Assembly (NCBI GenBank): GCA_958510825.1
Contig: OY294052.1
Location: forward strand, 3,493,816 to 3,557,815
Length of the DNA: 64,000 nucleotides
From: Brachypterus glaber
Taxonomy: Eukaryota; Arthropoda; Insecta; Coleoptera; Kateretidae
Direction of reading: 5' to 3'
The notes beneath the pieces are model-generated. The model was not told where the DNA came from and did no database searches. It worked only from the letters and a program-made list of their open reading frames with translations. Positions 1 through 11,066 of the stretch are shown one piece after another; within the stretch, counting starts at the first letter, position 1; each line of letters begins with the position of its first letter. Made by a program: the position numbers and the translations under genes.

Positions 1-183
1 TAAATAAAAAGTCAAATGTTTTGCTTGATTAAAGATGAATAAGCATCTTACCTAGATCAAGTGGTTTGGACTTATAAAAATAAAATATCTTGGTTTGAGT
101 AACAAAATGTATTGTATTGAGTACTTATCATCCTTCATTTAAGTTTCTTTAAAACTGAAATCATTTTTTTTATTATTCAAATC

Positions 184-519
184 ATAGTTATTTATGGTAC
201 TAGTGGGTAAAGTAAGATATTGCCCATGAGAAAATTAACCTGCGAGGCGTTAGCCAAGCAGGTTAATTTTCGAGAGGGCAATATCGGTTTACCCATGAGT
301 GCCATACAAGGTTTTGTCCAATAAATAGCTTAGAAATTCATATTTTTATTAAAAATTTTAATGACATTTACAAGAAAATAATTTGACAAGTGACAGTTGA
401 GTGGGTAAAATAAATAATTATCCACTCAATAAAGTAAAAGCCACGCGGGGGTTATTATTGAGTTTATCTATTTAAAATAAAGCTGGTAATTGTCTTATTA
501 TCTGTATGTATTGGATAAA
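184..519 (+). repeat. Dispersed hairpin repeat, copy 1 of 5
   Basis: This AT-rich repeat of about 335 bp starts ATAGTTATTTATGGTAC and ends TGTATGTATTGGATAAA. Near-identical copies lie at 4553, 16386, 34560 (all +) and 55670 (-). Its first 140 bases form a long hairpin: a stretch with ATATTGCCC and AAAATTAACCTGC is followed by its reverse complement, GCAGGTTAATTTT then GGGCAATAT. The second half holds a smaller inverted repeat, TTGAGTGGGTAA with ATTATCCACTCAA. It has no ORF. The superfamily is not recognised. A non-autonomous DNA element is the simplest reading. Confidence 0.85.
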
Positions 520-927
520 GCACTTTTAAATGACTGAAGGGCTTGAAATTTGGTTTGTAACCAGTGATAATGCAATCTACAAACAGTTGAAATAATGGTT
601 TCTACTTTTTAACGGAGGTAATTTAAAGTTAGTTGTGTTTTATTCTATTAATTTTTACTGTGTGATTATTTGTCTTTCTTTGTAATTATGATTAACACGT
701 TGTATTATTTTATTGAAGTGTTGTTAACTGTATTTATTAGATTGAAAGTAATTTTTCAATTAATAATTCATTAAATTAAACAATTGGGTTAATAATAATT
801 ATTATTATCGAATTTCATCTTAAATATCTTCGGTAGGTAAGTTACTTCAAAGTGTCTACGAACCTTATTATAGTCTGGGAGCTGATGAACATTTTTAACA
901 CGTTATTTACTCCCGGCTGAATTTTAC

Positions 928-1145
928 ATACAGTGCGGTCCAAAAGTCACCCCCTTCTAACAAGATATTGACTTCTAATTTAAAACACTTAAATAACTAT
1001 CTTTTGGCATATATTCAATATTTTTAGCATTTAAAATGTGGACCGGGGACATAGGTTGTTTTTAATGGAAAGATGTGTTGTCTGATATATCATTTTAAAG
1101 CAAATAAAATTCCCTAACTGACCATATATTTTTTAATTGTTTAAA
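928..1145. repeat. Diverged relative of the 17507-18466 element arm
   Basis: The stretch around 1035-1120 (AAAATGTGGACCGGGGACATA and what follows) matches, with many changes, the subterminal region of the inverted-repeat element at 17507-18466. The left edge reads CAGTGCGGTCCAAAAGTCAC, a mariner-like terminus. I see no matching right end, so this looks like a one-armed or broken copy. Confidence 0.4.
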
Positions 1146-1978
1146 CAATTCTTTAAGGATTTCTAAAAACCTACTCAATCAAAAAATATAACTTTTCTCC
1201 CTTGTATTATAAATAACTAATAAAGCTTTAAATTATTAATAAATTGTTTCAAAAAATAGTCCTGCAAATACACCTCCAGATTCGGTATTTACATATGAAT
1301 ATACATACGTATATAGAAGTTAGATGGGAGAATATGACTTGTTGAAAACGTTCACCAGCTCTTATTATCCACGCCTGCATGTTAGCAGCTGGCAAGTCTA
1401 GAAATCCTAATAAATTGAATAATAGTTGTTTTTTTAATTTTTTTATTTTGTTAAAAGGGATAGATAGTGTTACGCCTGAATGAGTTTTATCCAATGACAG
1501 TTCATTGTTGGTAATAAAGCTTAAAAAACCGATACCCTAGACTTATTTGAAATGCTTTTTAGTAGCAATAGAAAAGTTTAAATCTTTTTATTGCGAGCAC
1601 AATGAACATTAAGGCGGAAGCAAAGTTTAGAATAAATAAATAAGTGGTATAGTAGCCGCCAGAGGTATAAGAGATCTTTTTAGCAGCGAACATGTTTTTT
1701 AGGGAGTGTCAAGGTATATTGGGAGGATTCGACTGCGGCCTTTCAATCAGAACATATCCTACGTCTATTACGTTAATAAAACAAAATTTGATTATGGCCC
1801 TATCTCACATCTAACTGTTTTAAAAGTAAACATTCTACTATATCTCTGGCGTCTACTATATATGTATTTATACTATAGGCTTTCACTAGAATCCAGAATT
1901 TTTATCTTGCCTTCTCTCGACTTTAAGAAAAAATCAAAAATAACTGTTATTTAAAAAATCTTGACAAGATAAAAATAA
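1146..1978. other. AT-rich stretch, no gene recognised
   Basis: Short ORFs here (1249-1494 on -, 1706-1954 on +) have no recognisable domain and no splice partners. I see no convincing terminal inverted repeats. Confidence 0.4.
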
Positions 1979-2143
1979 GGTCAGAAATTTTTAATTTTAA
2001 AAAAACTTATAAAAATATTAATTTATTATTCCATCATTCTATTTTCTAATCAACGTACAGAGTGATATTGGTACTGAAGAGGGACAGCATCCCGAAACTG
2101 TTACTCTGTACTATGATTAGAAAATAGAATGATGGAATAATAA
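1979..2143. repeat. Fold-back repeat carrying a degraded hammerhead
   Basis: The arms TTATTATTCCATCATTCTAT and ATAGAATGATGGAATAATAA face each other about 90 bases apart. The sequence is homologous to the larger fold-back at 33749-34103, including the left flank (AGAAATTTTTAATTTTA). This copy has lost most of the interior and keeps one hammerhead-like core. Confidence 0.7.
2055..2111 (+). ncRNA. Degraded hammerhead ribozyme motif
   Basis: CTGAAGA at 2074-2080 is followed by stem II GGGA/TCCC with loop CAGCA (2081-2093) and GAAA (2094-2097). The outer helix GTACAGAGT/ACTCTGTAC (2055-2063 with 2103-2111) is perfect. Compared with 34012-34078, about 15 bases after GAAAC are missing. These held the cleavage triplet and the inner stem I strand, so this copy should not self-cleave. 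Confidence 0.5.
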
Positions 2144-2335
2144 GATAAGAGTTAGTTCTAGGGTTTCACGAAAGTTGAGAAACGGAAATTCTCGCCTCCA
2201 TTGTCGATAATCTCGATTTTTGAGACAATTATTTGCTTTTAAATTTAAATTTTCTTAAATCCGCCGATTGCTAGCTAAAATTTTACCACAACAAACTTAT
2301 TTTAATTAAAGTGTAGTAAATGTATAGAGGAAACA

Positions 2336-3000
2336 CGATTGGCTCGCCGCAGTAATGAGAAGAATCTAGCACATGCGCACTGGTTTGCTTATTTTTGTTT
2401 TGACGTATGTCAAAAGTGGCTTCCGTTTAGGCAGTTGTAGTTTTATGAAATTGTTTAATTTGAGTGGAGTTACGGTGCGCATCAGGTCCACAAAAATTAA
2501 CTTTATTTTTGCACTGATTTTTGGTTTTATTACTAAAACTTACTGTCTTGAATATAATTAGGTGCGGAAAATTCAGTTTTTTTGTTAGAATATATAGCAA
2601 AAGATTGTTAAAATACTCACGAATTTCTGTTTGATCTTTTTAATGAGGGCGTTGGTTTACGTTAACATGGTTTGGTTTGGTAGTTTTCCGGTTTGGTGTT
2701 TTTTTTTAATGGGATTTTAGATACGATATTGCAGAATTTAGAAGGCGATATATTTTAAGAATCAAATGTTTATTAATGAATATTCCGCATTTTTTTTACG
2801 AAAATACTATTAAGAGCGAGTACTTTTAGCCAATTAAAAAAAAACTGTTAGCTCGCAAAGAAAAAAATAGATATTTTTGTAAAATTCTGCAAAAGAATGT
2901 TACATAACCTTAAAATAATTTTTGGCATACGTCAAAACAAAAATAAGAAAATCAGTGCGCATGCGCTGGATTCTTCTCATTACTGCGGTGAGTGAATCGT
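2336..3000. mobile_element. Non-autonomous TIR element, 9-bp target duplication
   Basis: The terminal inverted repeats are about 75-80 bp. The left begins CGATTGGCTCGCCGCAGTAA and the right ends TTACTGCGGTGAGTGAATCG, with matching interiors including GCGCATGCGC-type motifs. Exact GAGGAAACA copies flank it at 2327-2335 and 3001-3009. A 9-bp duplication with long TIRs is typical of MULE elements. It has no transposase ORF. Confidence 0.75.
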
Positions 3001-3009
3001 GAGGAAACA

Positions 3010-4552
3010 GATATGATGGGAATTATTAATATTTGTTTTTGTCTGGACACGCGTGATTGCTGTCCAAATAGGGTCATCGACAAATATTTAAATTACGAAC
3101 ACATATTTTTCCTTTTTTACCATTTTCAGTCTGTAACCAACACCAGTAAGTCAACAAACTTAATGTATAGTAACACTAGAAGCGTGAGGTACGTACAGGA
3201 AGTTCATAAAAAGCTTCTAATAGAAGTCCTAATAGTTATTTTGACGTTTTAATAAAAGTCTCGATAAAAGTAAAGGTAAAACAGTGCACCGTTTGAACGG
3301 GAAATTTAAGTCAAAGGCATGACACGGGCCTCTTGAGAGGGATTTAAGTGGCACAGGCATGTGTAAAACATAAAAGGATTTGAAAATTTATTATCTATTA
3401 GCTTTTGTCTCGCAGACTACATCAATTAGAGACAAATCTGGCTATTATTTTTGGTTGTAAACACACATATAACTTTTAAATGCTAATTTATATTTATTAC
3501 TTCTTTGTAGTCAGGTATAGGCATTATATTTAATTCCATTTAATTTTACTTAACTTATTTTAATTTTATTTCCTACTTTGGAAATTAAGATTTAGGCTAA
3601 AGATATATCTGTATAGATAGGTTGGTGATATAATAAAATTTCTCTATCTGGAGGTCCAACGTCACGAATAGCACTACTATAGGTGTACCCCAACTATTTT
3701 AAATATCTAGTCATTACCCTAATTAAAAACCTTACGTGGAATTAGCACGTCAAAAATATCCTCCAAATAGTTAAGGTCCGCCTCCCCAAACTATCCATAA
3801 AAAAAACTATTTCTCTGCATTCAAACTATAATCCTTACAAAACAAAAATTTAGAATATGCCTCAACGGAAATCATCCGCAATTTTTAAATCCAAAAAAAT
3901 CAAGAACACCCTAACCTCAATTTTTTTTATTGCGACTCACAAAAAGATAAAAAATGTCATGTATGAAAATTCCTGGTTCCTAAATTGTTTTTCGGTTCTT
4001 TTTAAAACAGTTTTTTATTATGTTTTTCTTTGAAAATAGAAAAATTTACCTGATACATAAAAGATTAAATGCCTACTAACGAATATATTTACGTTTTTAA
4101 TTAGTTTTTTGATAATCTAACTCCATAAAACCATTTATTATGATAGCTTAATTAAATTTATTCAAGAAGTACTAAAAACCACAGGTTTGAAAACCGAAAT
4201 AAAATGTATTCCAATGAAATAGGTAATCAATTCAAATGATATATTTCTGTAGTTTGAAAAAATGTCGTGTGAAATCTTCTGGTAGGTATCATAATAAAAA
4301 GAAGAAGGAAAAAGTATCACCTGCTTTACGCATCATATCGTCTTGAAGATCTGTTTTATAAGCTGACGTTTAATTTATTCTCATTCTGGTTTGCTCCAAT
4401 ATACCTTGGTCATTCATTATACCAAAGCATTGAAACATTTTTACTTTTGTTTTATTGGATGAGAAAAAATGTACATTAATTTCTGTAGTACCTGGTCTTT
4501 ATAACTTGGCTATAACTTACTTCCACCCATTGGTAATTGATTGACCATTAGA
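3010..4552. other. AT-rich intergenic stretch, no gene recognised
   Basis: The 2992-3252 ORF begins at a chance ATG across the end of the preceding element and has no domain. The rest is AT-rich with no coding stretch, RNA gene or clear inverted repeat that I can support. Confidence 0.4.
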
Positions 4553-4839
4553 ATAGTTATTTATGGTACTAGTGGGTAAAGTAAGATATTGCCCATGAGA
4601 AAATTAACCTGCGAGGCGTCAGCCAAGCAAGGTTTTATCCAATAAATAGCTTAGAAATTCATATTTTTATTAAAAAATTTAATGACATTTACAAGAAAAT
4701 AATTTGACAAGTGACAGTTGAGTGGGTAAAATAAATAATTATCCACTCAATAAAGTAAAAGCCACGCAGGGGTTATTATTGAGTATCTATTTAAAATAAA
4801 GCTGATAATTGTCTCATTATCTGTATGTATTAGATAAAA
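4553..4839 (+). repeat. Dispersed hairpin repeat, copy 2
   Basis: This is the same family as 184-519. Part of the hairpin's second arm is deleted (GCCAAGCAAGG runs straight into TTTTATCCAATAAATAGC). The right end TAGATAAA differs by one base from copy 1. Confidence 0.85.
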
Positions 4840-4906
4840 GAATTTTTTCTAAAATGTCAAGCAAGACAAAAATGGGTACTAGGTACATCGGATCCTTACT
4901 ATACAC

Positions 4907-5152
4907 GTACTATACACTAGTACCGTCAACTGGGGTGACTTCGGACGGTGCGGGTGACTTCGGACACTTTTTCGCAAAACCCTCTGAGCCAAAGCACGTG
5001 TGCAAAAGTTATAGGGTTTTGTGCACAAGTTGTGGAATTGAACCCCACAACTTTTGCACACGTGTTTTGGTTCAGAGGTCTTTGCGAAAAAGTGTCCGAA
5101 GTCACCCGCACCGTCCGAAGTCACCCCAGTTGACGGTACTAGTGTATAGTAC
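4907..5152. repeat. Palindromic fold-back element (about 245 bp)
   Basis: The arms of about 110 bp start GTACTATACACTAGTACCG and end in its reverse complement. Inside each arm GGTGACTTCGGAC occurs twice, and ACTTTTTCGCAAA follows. The element is far more GC-rich than its surroundings. ORFs on both strands here are mirror images of the palindrome and not genes. Confidence 0.8.
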
Positions 5153-5273
5153 TACCGGGTAGTACCCGGTACTGCGGTAATGAACCACGGGCTATTAGCC
5201 TTTTTAAGTTCATTAATAACTGAAATTTAGTGAAGACAACAGGTCAAACAGAGACACCCGTAATAAAACCTGT

Positions 5274-5385
5274 TTCGAAAGTCAGTTAGAGCCGGTGGTT
5301 CCCTCTACTACTACTAGCCCATTTAAGTCCTAACTCAGGGAATGATTATTAAGTAAAATAGTACTAGCTTAAACATAAACATAAA
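5274..5385 (+). mobile_element. SINE tail fragment
   Basis: TTTCGAAAGTCAGTTAGAGC, GCCGGTGGTTCCCTCTACTA and the following AGTCC..GAATGATTATTAAGTA match the 3' half of the tRNA-derived SINE at 21540-21803. The tRNA-like head is not recognisable upstream. Confidence 0.6.
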
Positions 5386-6784
5386 ACATGAACATTTACT
5401 AAAACGGACCACTGCTGATAAAGAGTTGCAGCTTCTGTTTATACCCGGTAGGGCATCTTATTTACAAATTCTTAACATAATATCAGGGCATTCTTCGATT
5501 GTACATCATCATATAGAGTACCCAGTGCAATAAATTTAATTAAGCACATCCTCAGGGTAATTTTTTTTTCTTCTTTGTTGTTGGTCAAGCGGAAACCAAC
5601 TTTGGGTCTTTATTAAACTGGTTCAGAAGGAATCTTAAGTATATTGAGCTATAATTATAAATTGGAATATTTTTAATGCCCCATAATTTTTTAATTAATA
5701 TTACTTAATTAAAAAATATCTATTTTAGCTTTTGTTAATTTTTAAATTATAGGGTTAATTGGGGGTTACCCATGCGGTGTCACTTTTTTAGACTCCGTTA
5801 AGATTTTTTTACTTTCCAATGGTGTCAAAATTCACTAAAATTTTCGAGTTTTAAAATAGTATAGCACTAGTACTTTAAAAAACTCGCCGCAAGCGGCTCG
5901 TTTTCTAAACTTGTACTCGTGCGCTAAAAACGTATGTTATGAAACTAGTACTTTATACAATTTTTTCTATTTTGCTCTAAAATTTAAAAAACTTACATTT
6001 AAATTGATGACTTATTTAGGGATTTTTGTTTTGGGTTGGCATTACAGTTTACACTATGTTTAAAATTCTAAGAACAAATGATATTTTGATATATTTTACA
6101 GTCATCTCTTGTTTTTTCACTGCAATTAACCAGTCCACAATTTTAATACGGTAAAAAATAACACAAAATTAGTTAGGCTTTTGTATGTTGCCAACAGAAA
6201 AAAAAGTAGAGACCTCTTATGGACCTATAAGAACACGCAAAATGCGTGTGATTATGAGCTTATAAGAGTCGCAAAATAGAAAATAGTAGTTTATGATACA
6301 AGGAAGAAAAATAATGTTTTCAGGGAGAATACGGAGATTGCCATCCGAGCTCGGAGAGCGAAGTTAGCAACCGTAATCGAACTAAAACCGTTTTCGTCAG
6401 TGTATTATGATACTACATTTTATTCGGTTTTATTTAATTGTAATATATATTTGACAACCAATTTAAGGTTAGAATACAAATGTCAACAGTTTCAATATGA
6501 ATTAACAGAAAAATTAAACTTTTCGTACAGGTTTATTATACAAAAATTGGCGCTTTCAGATACAGTCGAATAATGTATGTTAGTGGTTTGGACGTATACT
6601 ATTTTTCCTACAACCTAACATCTAAAAATCTAAAAAACGCAAAAATTATCTTGAAATTAGTTTGTCAATTTGAGGTTATGTGTTTGACGTTTACTAATTT
6701 TCTGACAGCATATATGTAAAATCAGCTGATTGACACTTCTCAACAGTTGTCATAAGCAACGGGTGGGAAATAGGCACTAACTAC
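5386..6784. other. AT-rich stretch, no gene recognised
   Basis: No long ORF, tRNA or clean inverted repeat is visible. Scattered GC-richer words (ACTCGCCGCAAGCGGCTCG, CCATCCGAGCTCGGAGAGCG) may be old element ends. Confidence 0.35.
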
Positions 6785-7567
6785 CCAGGTAGCAAAATAA
6801 CATGACATTCACGTGAAAGCCACGTTAATATGTGACATGTGATGTTAAGATTGTAGTCTCATTTAACAAGAATGTAGCATGGTGGGGATGTCCTAAGTCC
6901 GCCCCTAATAACATCACACAATGACATCCCGAAAATAACGTGTTTGTGACATCATAAATCCACATCCCTGTTATATCTAATATCTTATGGATGCCGTTAC
7001 TGGTATTTTAATATTTAAATAATATCCTAGGATATTAGCTTTTTCTAAATAAAACCATTAAAAACGCTATAACCCTATAAAAAAAATAGTATTTAAAATC
7101 AATCAGTAATTGAAACAATCACAGATAGAAACAGATAGATTCTAAATACGAAATTGCAGATTAAGCGGAGAATATATTCCTTTAATCCGTGTCCGTGGTC
7201 TTAAGAAGCCCGGCAGAGCCCCCTATCCATTGGAAATCGTATAATGTGTATACAATTTCCTTATAATAATTTACTCTATCAACATCATCTTATATCGATT
7301 TTTTTGCTTCGAACGTCGGTGAGAAGCAAAATAACATGACATTCACGTGAAAGCCACGTTAATATGTGACGTGCCATATATTCACAGCGTTGCTAAATAT
7401 TTGTTAATTAATAATATGGTTGTCACGTCACACGTGTTACGTTGCAAATGTGATGTTAAATACATGTTATTTTTCAATATTATGTGATGTTATGATTTAG
7501 TTTAAAAATACACCCAAAAGTGATGTTAATTTCTTGTAATATAACATCCCTTGCTACCTGGGTACTA
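6785..7567 (+). mobile_element. TIR element with CCCAGGTAGCAA ends, 8-bp target duplication
   Basis: The ends are CCCAGGTAGCAAAATAACA on the left and TTGCTACCTGGG on the right. ACTAACTA flanks both sides. The left-end block (AACATGACATTCACGTGAAA, then CACGTTAATATGTGAC) is repeated internally near 7325. The words GATGTTA and TAACATC recur throughout. An 8-bp duplication suggests a hAT-like origin. It has no transposase ORF. Confidence 0.65.
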
Positions 7568-8180
7568 ACTAGCTCGTAGGAAAACAATTAAAATGTGAAA
7601 AATAACAATAATAGTTACACATTTTCACTGTGTCTATAAAAATATATATCTTAATTATTTAAATAGGTGCAGTAAGCTGCAGTGTGTTAAACTTATATAC
7701 GGAGTATATCCAATTTGCATTCATGCCACGATTTCGTTTTGTAATTTTAATTTACAGTCAAGTGCGTGATAATGATACAAAGTGCCCATTTAATTTTTAT
7801 TCAAAGACTGTTAGAAAAGGTATTAAGAGATATAATGATATTTACAGCCAGGAATTTTTAATTACACAGAAGCACAACATTTTTACAAACTCCTCCATTC
7901 TAGAGTGCCTTAATGTGAAGTTTTCTGGCAAGGAACAGAGTGGAGACAATACAATCTGGTAGAAATTATTTATTAGTTGTAATTATGTTTTGTAGATGTC
8001 ACAAATTACAAGTGCGCATATTTAGAAAAAAAAGTTACAGTAAAAAGCAAATCGGTTCCATTTATTTAAAACTCCATTTGGTAATTACAGAATAGAGAAA
8101 GAATATGATTAATCCCAACTAAAGAACAAACAACTTCAAAAATATGAGAGGTATGACAAACAAGTCTATGTATGTGGCTG
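7568..8180. other. Spacer between two inverted element copies
   Basis: It holds a 92-codon ORF (7684-7962, +) with no recognised domain, flanked by sequence without supporting splice sites. I do not call it a gene. Confidence 0.3.
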
Positions 8181-8413
8181 GGTTCTAAAAAGGCCAATAT
8201 TATTTCTTATTATGAGTTATACCGCCAAACTATTTTTTTTTCAGATCTATATATCCTAAAAAAGCCAATGTCTGTGCTTGTGAGATAAATATAGACTTTA
8301 AGCGACAAGGGCCGACGTGTGTTTTCAATAAAGATTCATGTTAAACTGCTAAAACGGCCAATGTTATCTTAGTGTATCCGTTCAAAATTTTTGACATTGG
8401 TCCTTTTAGAACC
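8181..8413. repeat. Small inverted-repeat element
   Basis: GGTTCTAAAAAGGCCAATATT on the left faces GACATTGGTCCTTTTAGAACC on the right. AAAAGCCAATG and AAACGGCCAATG also occur inside. Its non-coding, MITE-like form is clear, but the family is not recognised. Confidence 0.45.
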
Positions 8414-8686
8414 AAGCGACAGATATATACCTTGTATACGTAACATTATAGCTATTATAACTATTATTATTATAACTAGCTAGCTACAGGCTGCAATCTG
8501 GAAATCAAATTTGCTAATAAATCAATTTTGATTGTATTACCAAATACATCTAAATGCATATTGGGCTAAAATTCAATAACTGATTGCGACAAATTGATTC
8601 TATATTTTAGAAATTGGGAAGTTTATTCAATAATAGTACATTCCAATATTTGGATATATCCCAATGGAATTTGCTACATATTGCAC

Positions 8687-9452
8687 CCAGGTAGCAAGGG
8701 ATGTTATATTACAAGAAATTAACATCACTTTTGGGTGTATTTTTAAACTAAATCATAACATCACATAATATTGAAAAATAACATGTATTTAACATCACAT
8801 ACAACTAACACGTGAGACGTGACAACCATGTTATTTAATAACAAATATTTAGCAACGCTGTGAATATATCGCATGTCACATATTAACGTGGATTTCACGT
8901 GAATATCATGTTATTTTGCTTCTCACCGACGTTTGAAGCAAAAAAATCGATATAAGATGATGTTGATAGAGTAAATTATTATAAGGAAATTGTTTTATAC
9001 GATTTCCAATGGATAGGGGGCTCTGCCGGGCTTCTCAAGACCACGGACACGGATTAAAGGAATATATTCTCCGCTTAATCTTCAATTTCGTATTTAGAAT
9101 CTATCTGTTTCAATCTGTGATTGTTTTAATTACTGATTGATTTTAAATCCGATTTTTTTATAGGGTTATAGCGTTTTTAATGGTTTTAATTTAGAAAAAG
9201 CTAGAATATTATTTAAATATTAAAGTACCAGTAACGGCATCCATAAGATATTAGATATAACAGCGCAGGAATGTGGATTTATGATGTCACAAACACGTTA
9301 TTTTCGGGATGTCATTGTGTGATGTTATTAGGGGCGGACTTAGGACATCCCCACCATGCTACATTCTTGTTAAATGAGACTACAATCATAACATCACATG
9401 TCACATATTAACGTGACTTTCACGTGAATGTCATGTTATTTTGCTACTTGGG
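8687..9452 (-). mobile_element. Second, inverted copy of the 6785-7567 element
   Basis: The sequence is the reverse complement of 6785-7567 over nearly its full length with a few per cent differences. It starts CCCAGGTAGCAAGGGATG and ends TTTTGCTACTTGGG. No matching target duplication is evident. The two copies face each other across 1.1 kb. Confidence 0.7.
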
Positions 9453-9546
9453 CAATCAATTCAGAAAACTGAATTTAAGGAAATGCCGTGTTAGAGGCAA
9501 GGTCGGATCCAAGAATCTAACCATTGTTATATCTTGGGACCCACAC

Positions 9547-10093
9547 AAAGAACTTTTACCTAAAGAAGTAATTTCAGACCAATGTTTATGAATGTGTCAT
9601 CTTTTTGTTTGTTTATTTACTAACAGAAACGCGATCAGCTTTGTGGTGTAAAATGTAGATGTCGCTAGTCGACTTTCAGGCTACCTAGTAACGATGTTGC
9701 GTAGTTTCCACCTTATCATGAATTCAAATCATTATACTTATATTAAAAATGTAAAAAACTTTATTGTGTTTACTATAATTATGTTTAATAATAAAGTATA
9801 TTTAAATCTATTAAAATTAAACTACTAGTTCATATAAAACTCATACAGAACTAATGTTTCTTAAAATTTACAATAAAATATCCAAAGTATATGTTTTCCA
9901 ATCGGCAACACTGTACCCCTGTCAATCATTTTACTACATTAGAGTGTAAGTTTACACATTCTTGCTCTCTCTTTACGAGTACTAAGTGTAAACAATAGTC
10001 ACTCCCCACCAGCCCCTCACCGTAGTTGGTTAACGCTTCAAACAAAGCATACGGTAGATTTTATCATGCTCCTTCTTGAGGTAAAAGTTCTTT
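9547..10093. mobile_element. Non-autonomous element with perfect 10-bp target duplication
   Basis: The termini are AAAGAACTTTTACCT on the left and AGGTAAAAGTTCTTT on the right. GGACCCACAC flanks both sides exactly (9537-9546 and 10094-10103). A 9-10 bp duplication is the usual footprint of MULE transposition. The interior of about 547 bp is non-coding. Confidence 0.7.
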
Positions 10094-10103
10094 GGACCCA
10101 CAC

Positions 10104-10418
10104 CATGGGTTTGTACTGGCAGCAATGCAAACATTCACAAGTAAGCAGAACCCAATCCACCCCCTCCTGCATACGCCAATTGTTACAGGTTATTTAAGTT
10201 TAATTTTCTGTCAAAATAACTTGTTAATAAACAATTAAATTTTTGGAAAACCACATCCTAACAAGAGTTTCTGCACATTTGCAAAACACGGAAAGCAATC
10301 CCCGGTCATAAAATTGCTTCGCATTAACTTCAAAACTCTACAGAGGGTTAATAAAGCCCTGCCATATTTTATTATATTTTTCGGACTGAAATTAATAACA
10401 CAGGCCTAAAAAAAAATC
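10104..10418. other. Intergenic stretch, nothing recognised
   Basis: No gene, RNA or repeat structure can be supported here. Confidence 0.4.
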
Positions 10419-10614
10419 GGTGCTGGTGTTGAGACACCCACCTATTTTTATGTATTTTGGGATGCTAAACACAAATCTGTCATAAAAAAGGCACTTCATG
10501 GACTCATTTTTTTGCTACACTGAAAAAAATGAGGCCATGAAGTGCATTTTTTATGGCAGATTCATGTTTAGCATCCCAAAATACATAAGAATAGGTGGGT
10601 CCAAACCCCAGCAC
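10419..10614. repeat. Palindromic MITE-like element upstream of PPO-A
   Basis: The arms around GCATCCCAAAATACATAA and its complement fold over a centre near 10518. The ends are GGTGCTGG and CCCAGCAC. Flanking sequence to about 10740 partly repeats the arm (CATTTTTTTGCTATAATGAA). The two overlapping ORFs are palindrome shadows. Confidence 0.65.
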
Positions 10615-11066
10615 AGACAACTTTTTTTTGACGAGCCTTACAAAGACCCACAAAAAAAGCTGTTGGTTCTTGATTTGAGACCTACCTATAACGCCATAAA
10701 AAGGCAACTTATGGGATCATTTTTTTGCTATAATGAAAAAAAATTAAATTTGCATTTTACATTTTTCCATAACTGCGGGGAGTGTTAATATGCAATTTGA
10801 TTTTTACTATAAAAGTACGAAAATAAAAACAATTCAGATTAAAGCATAATTTAGTGTTAAGCAAAAAGTACAAGAAAAACAAAAAGTACAATAATTTTAA
10901 ATGTAATATTTTTATACAGATCTTGTTTATACTATAAATTATAAATTCAAATTTATTTTATGGATTTTTGAAAATCCAAGTTATTAAAATTTTTGGAAAC
11001 GACCTTTACTGCACAATTAAATACCTATTGTATTCCTAATTCTGATATTTTCCAAAGAACGTAAAA

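Noticed and set aside
871..900. Hammerhead core (CTGATGA)
   Set aside because: No stem II or GAAA follows; a chance match.
4809..5162. 117-codon + ORF and overlapping - strand ORFs
   Set aside because: All lie in the 4907-5152 palindrome. Near-identical peptides on both strands are mirror images, not proteins.
7684..7962. 92-codon + ORF
   Set aside because: No domain, no family likeness that I recognise, no splice partners. Left as a possible but unsupported exon.
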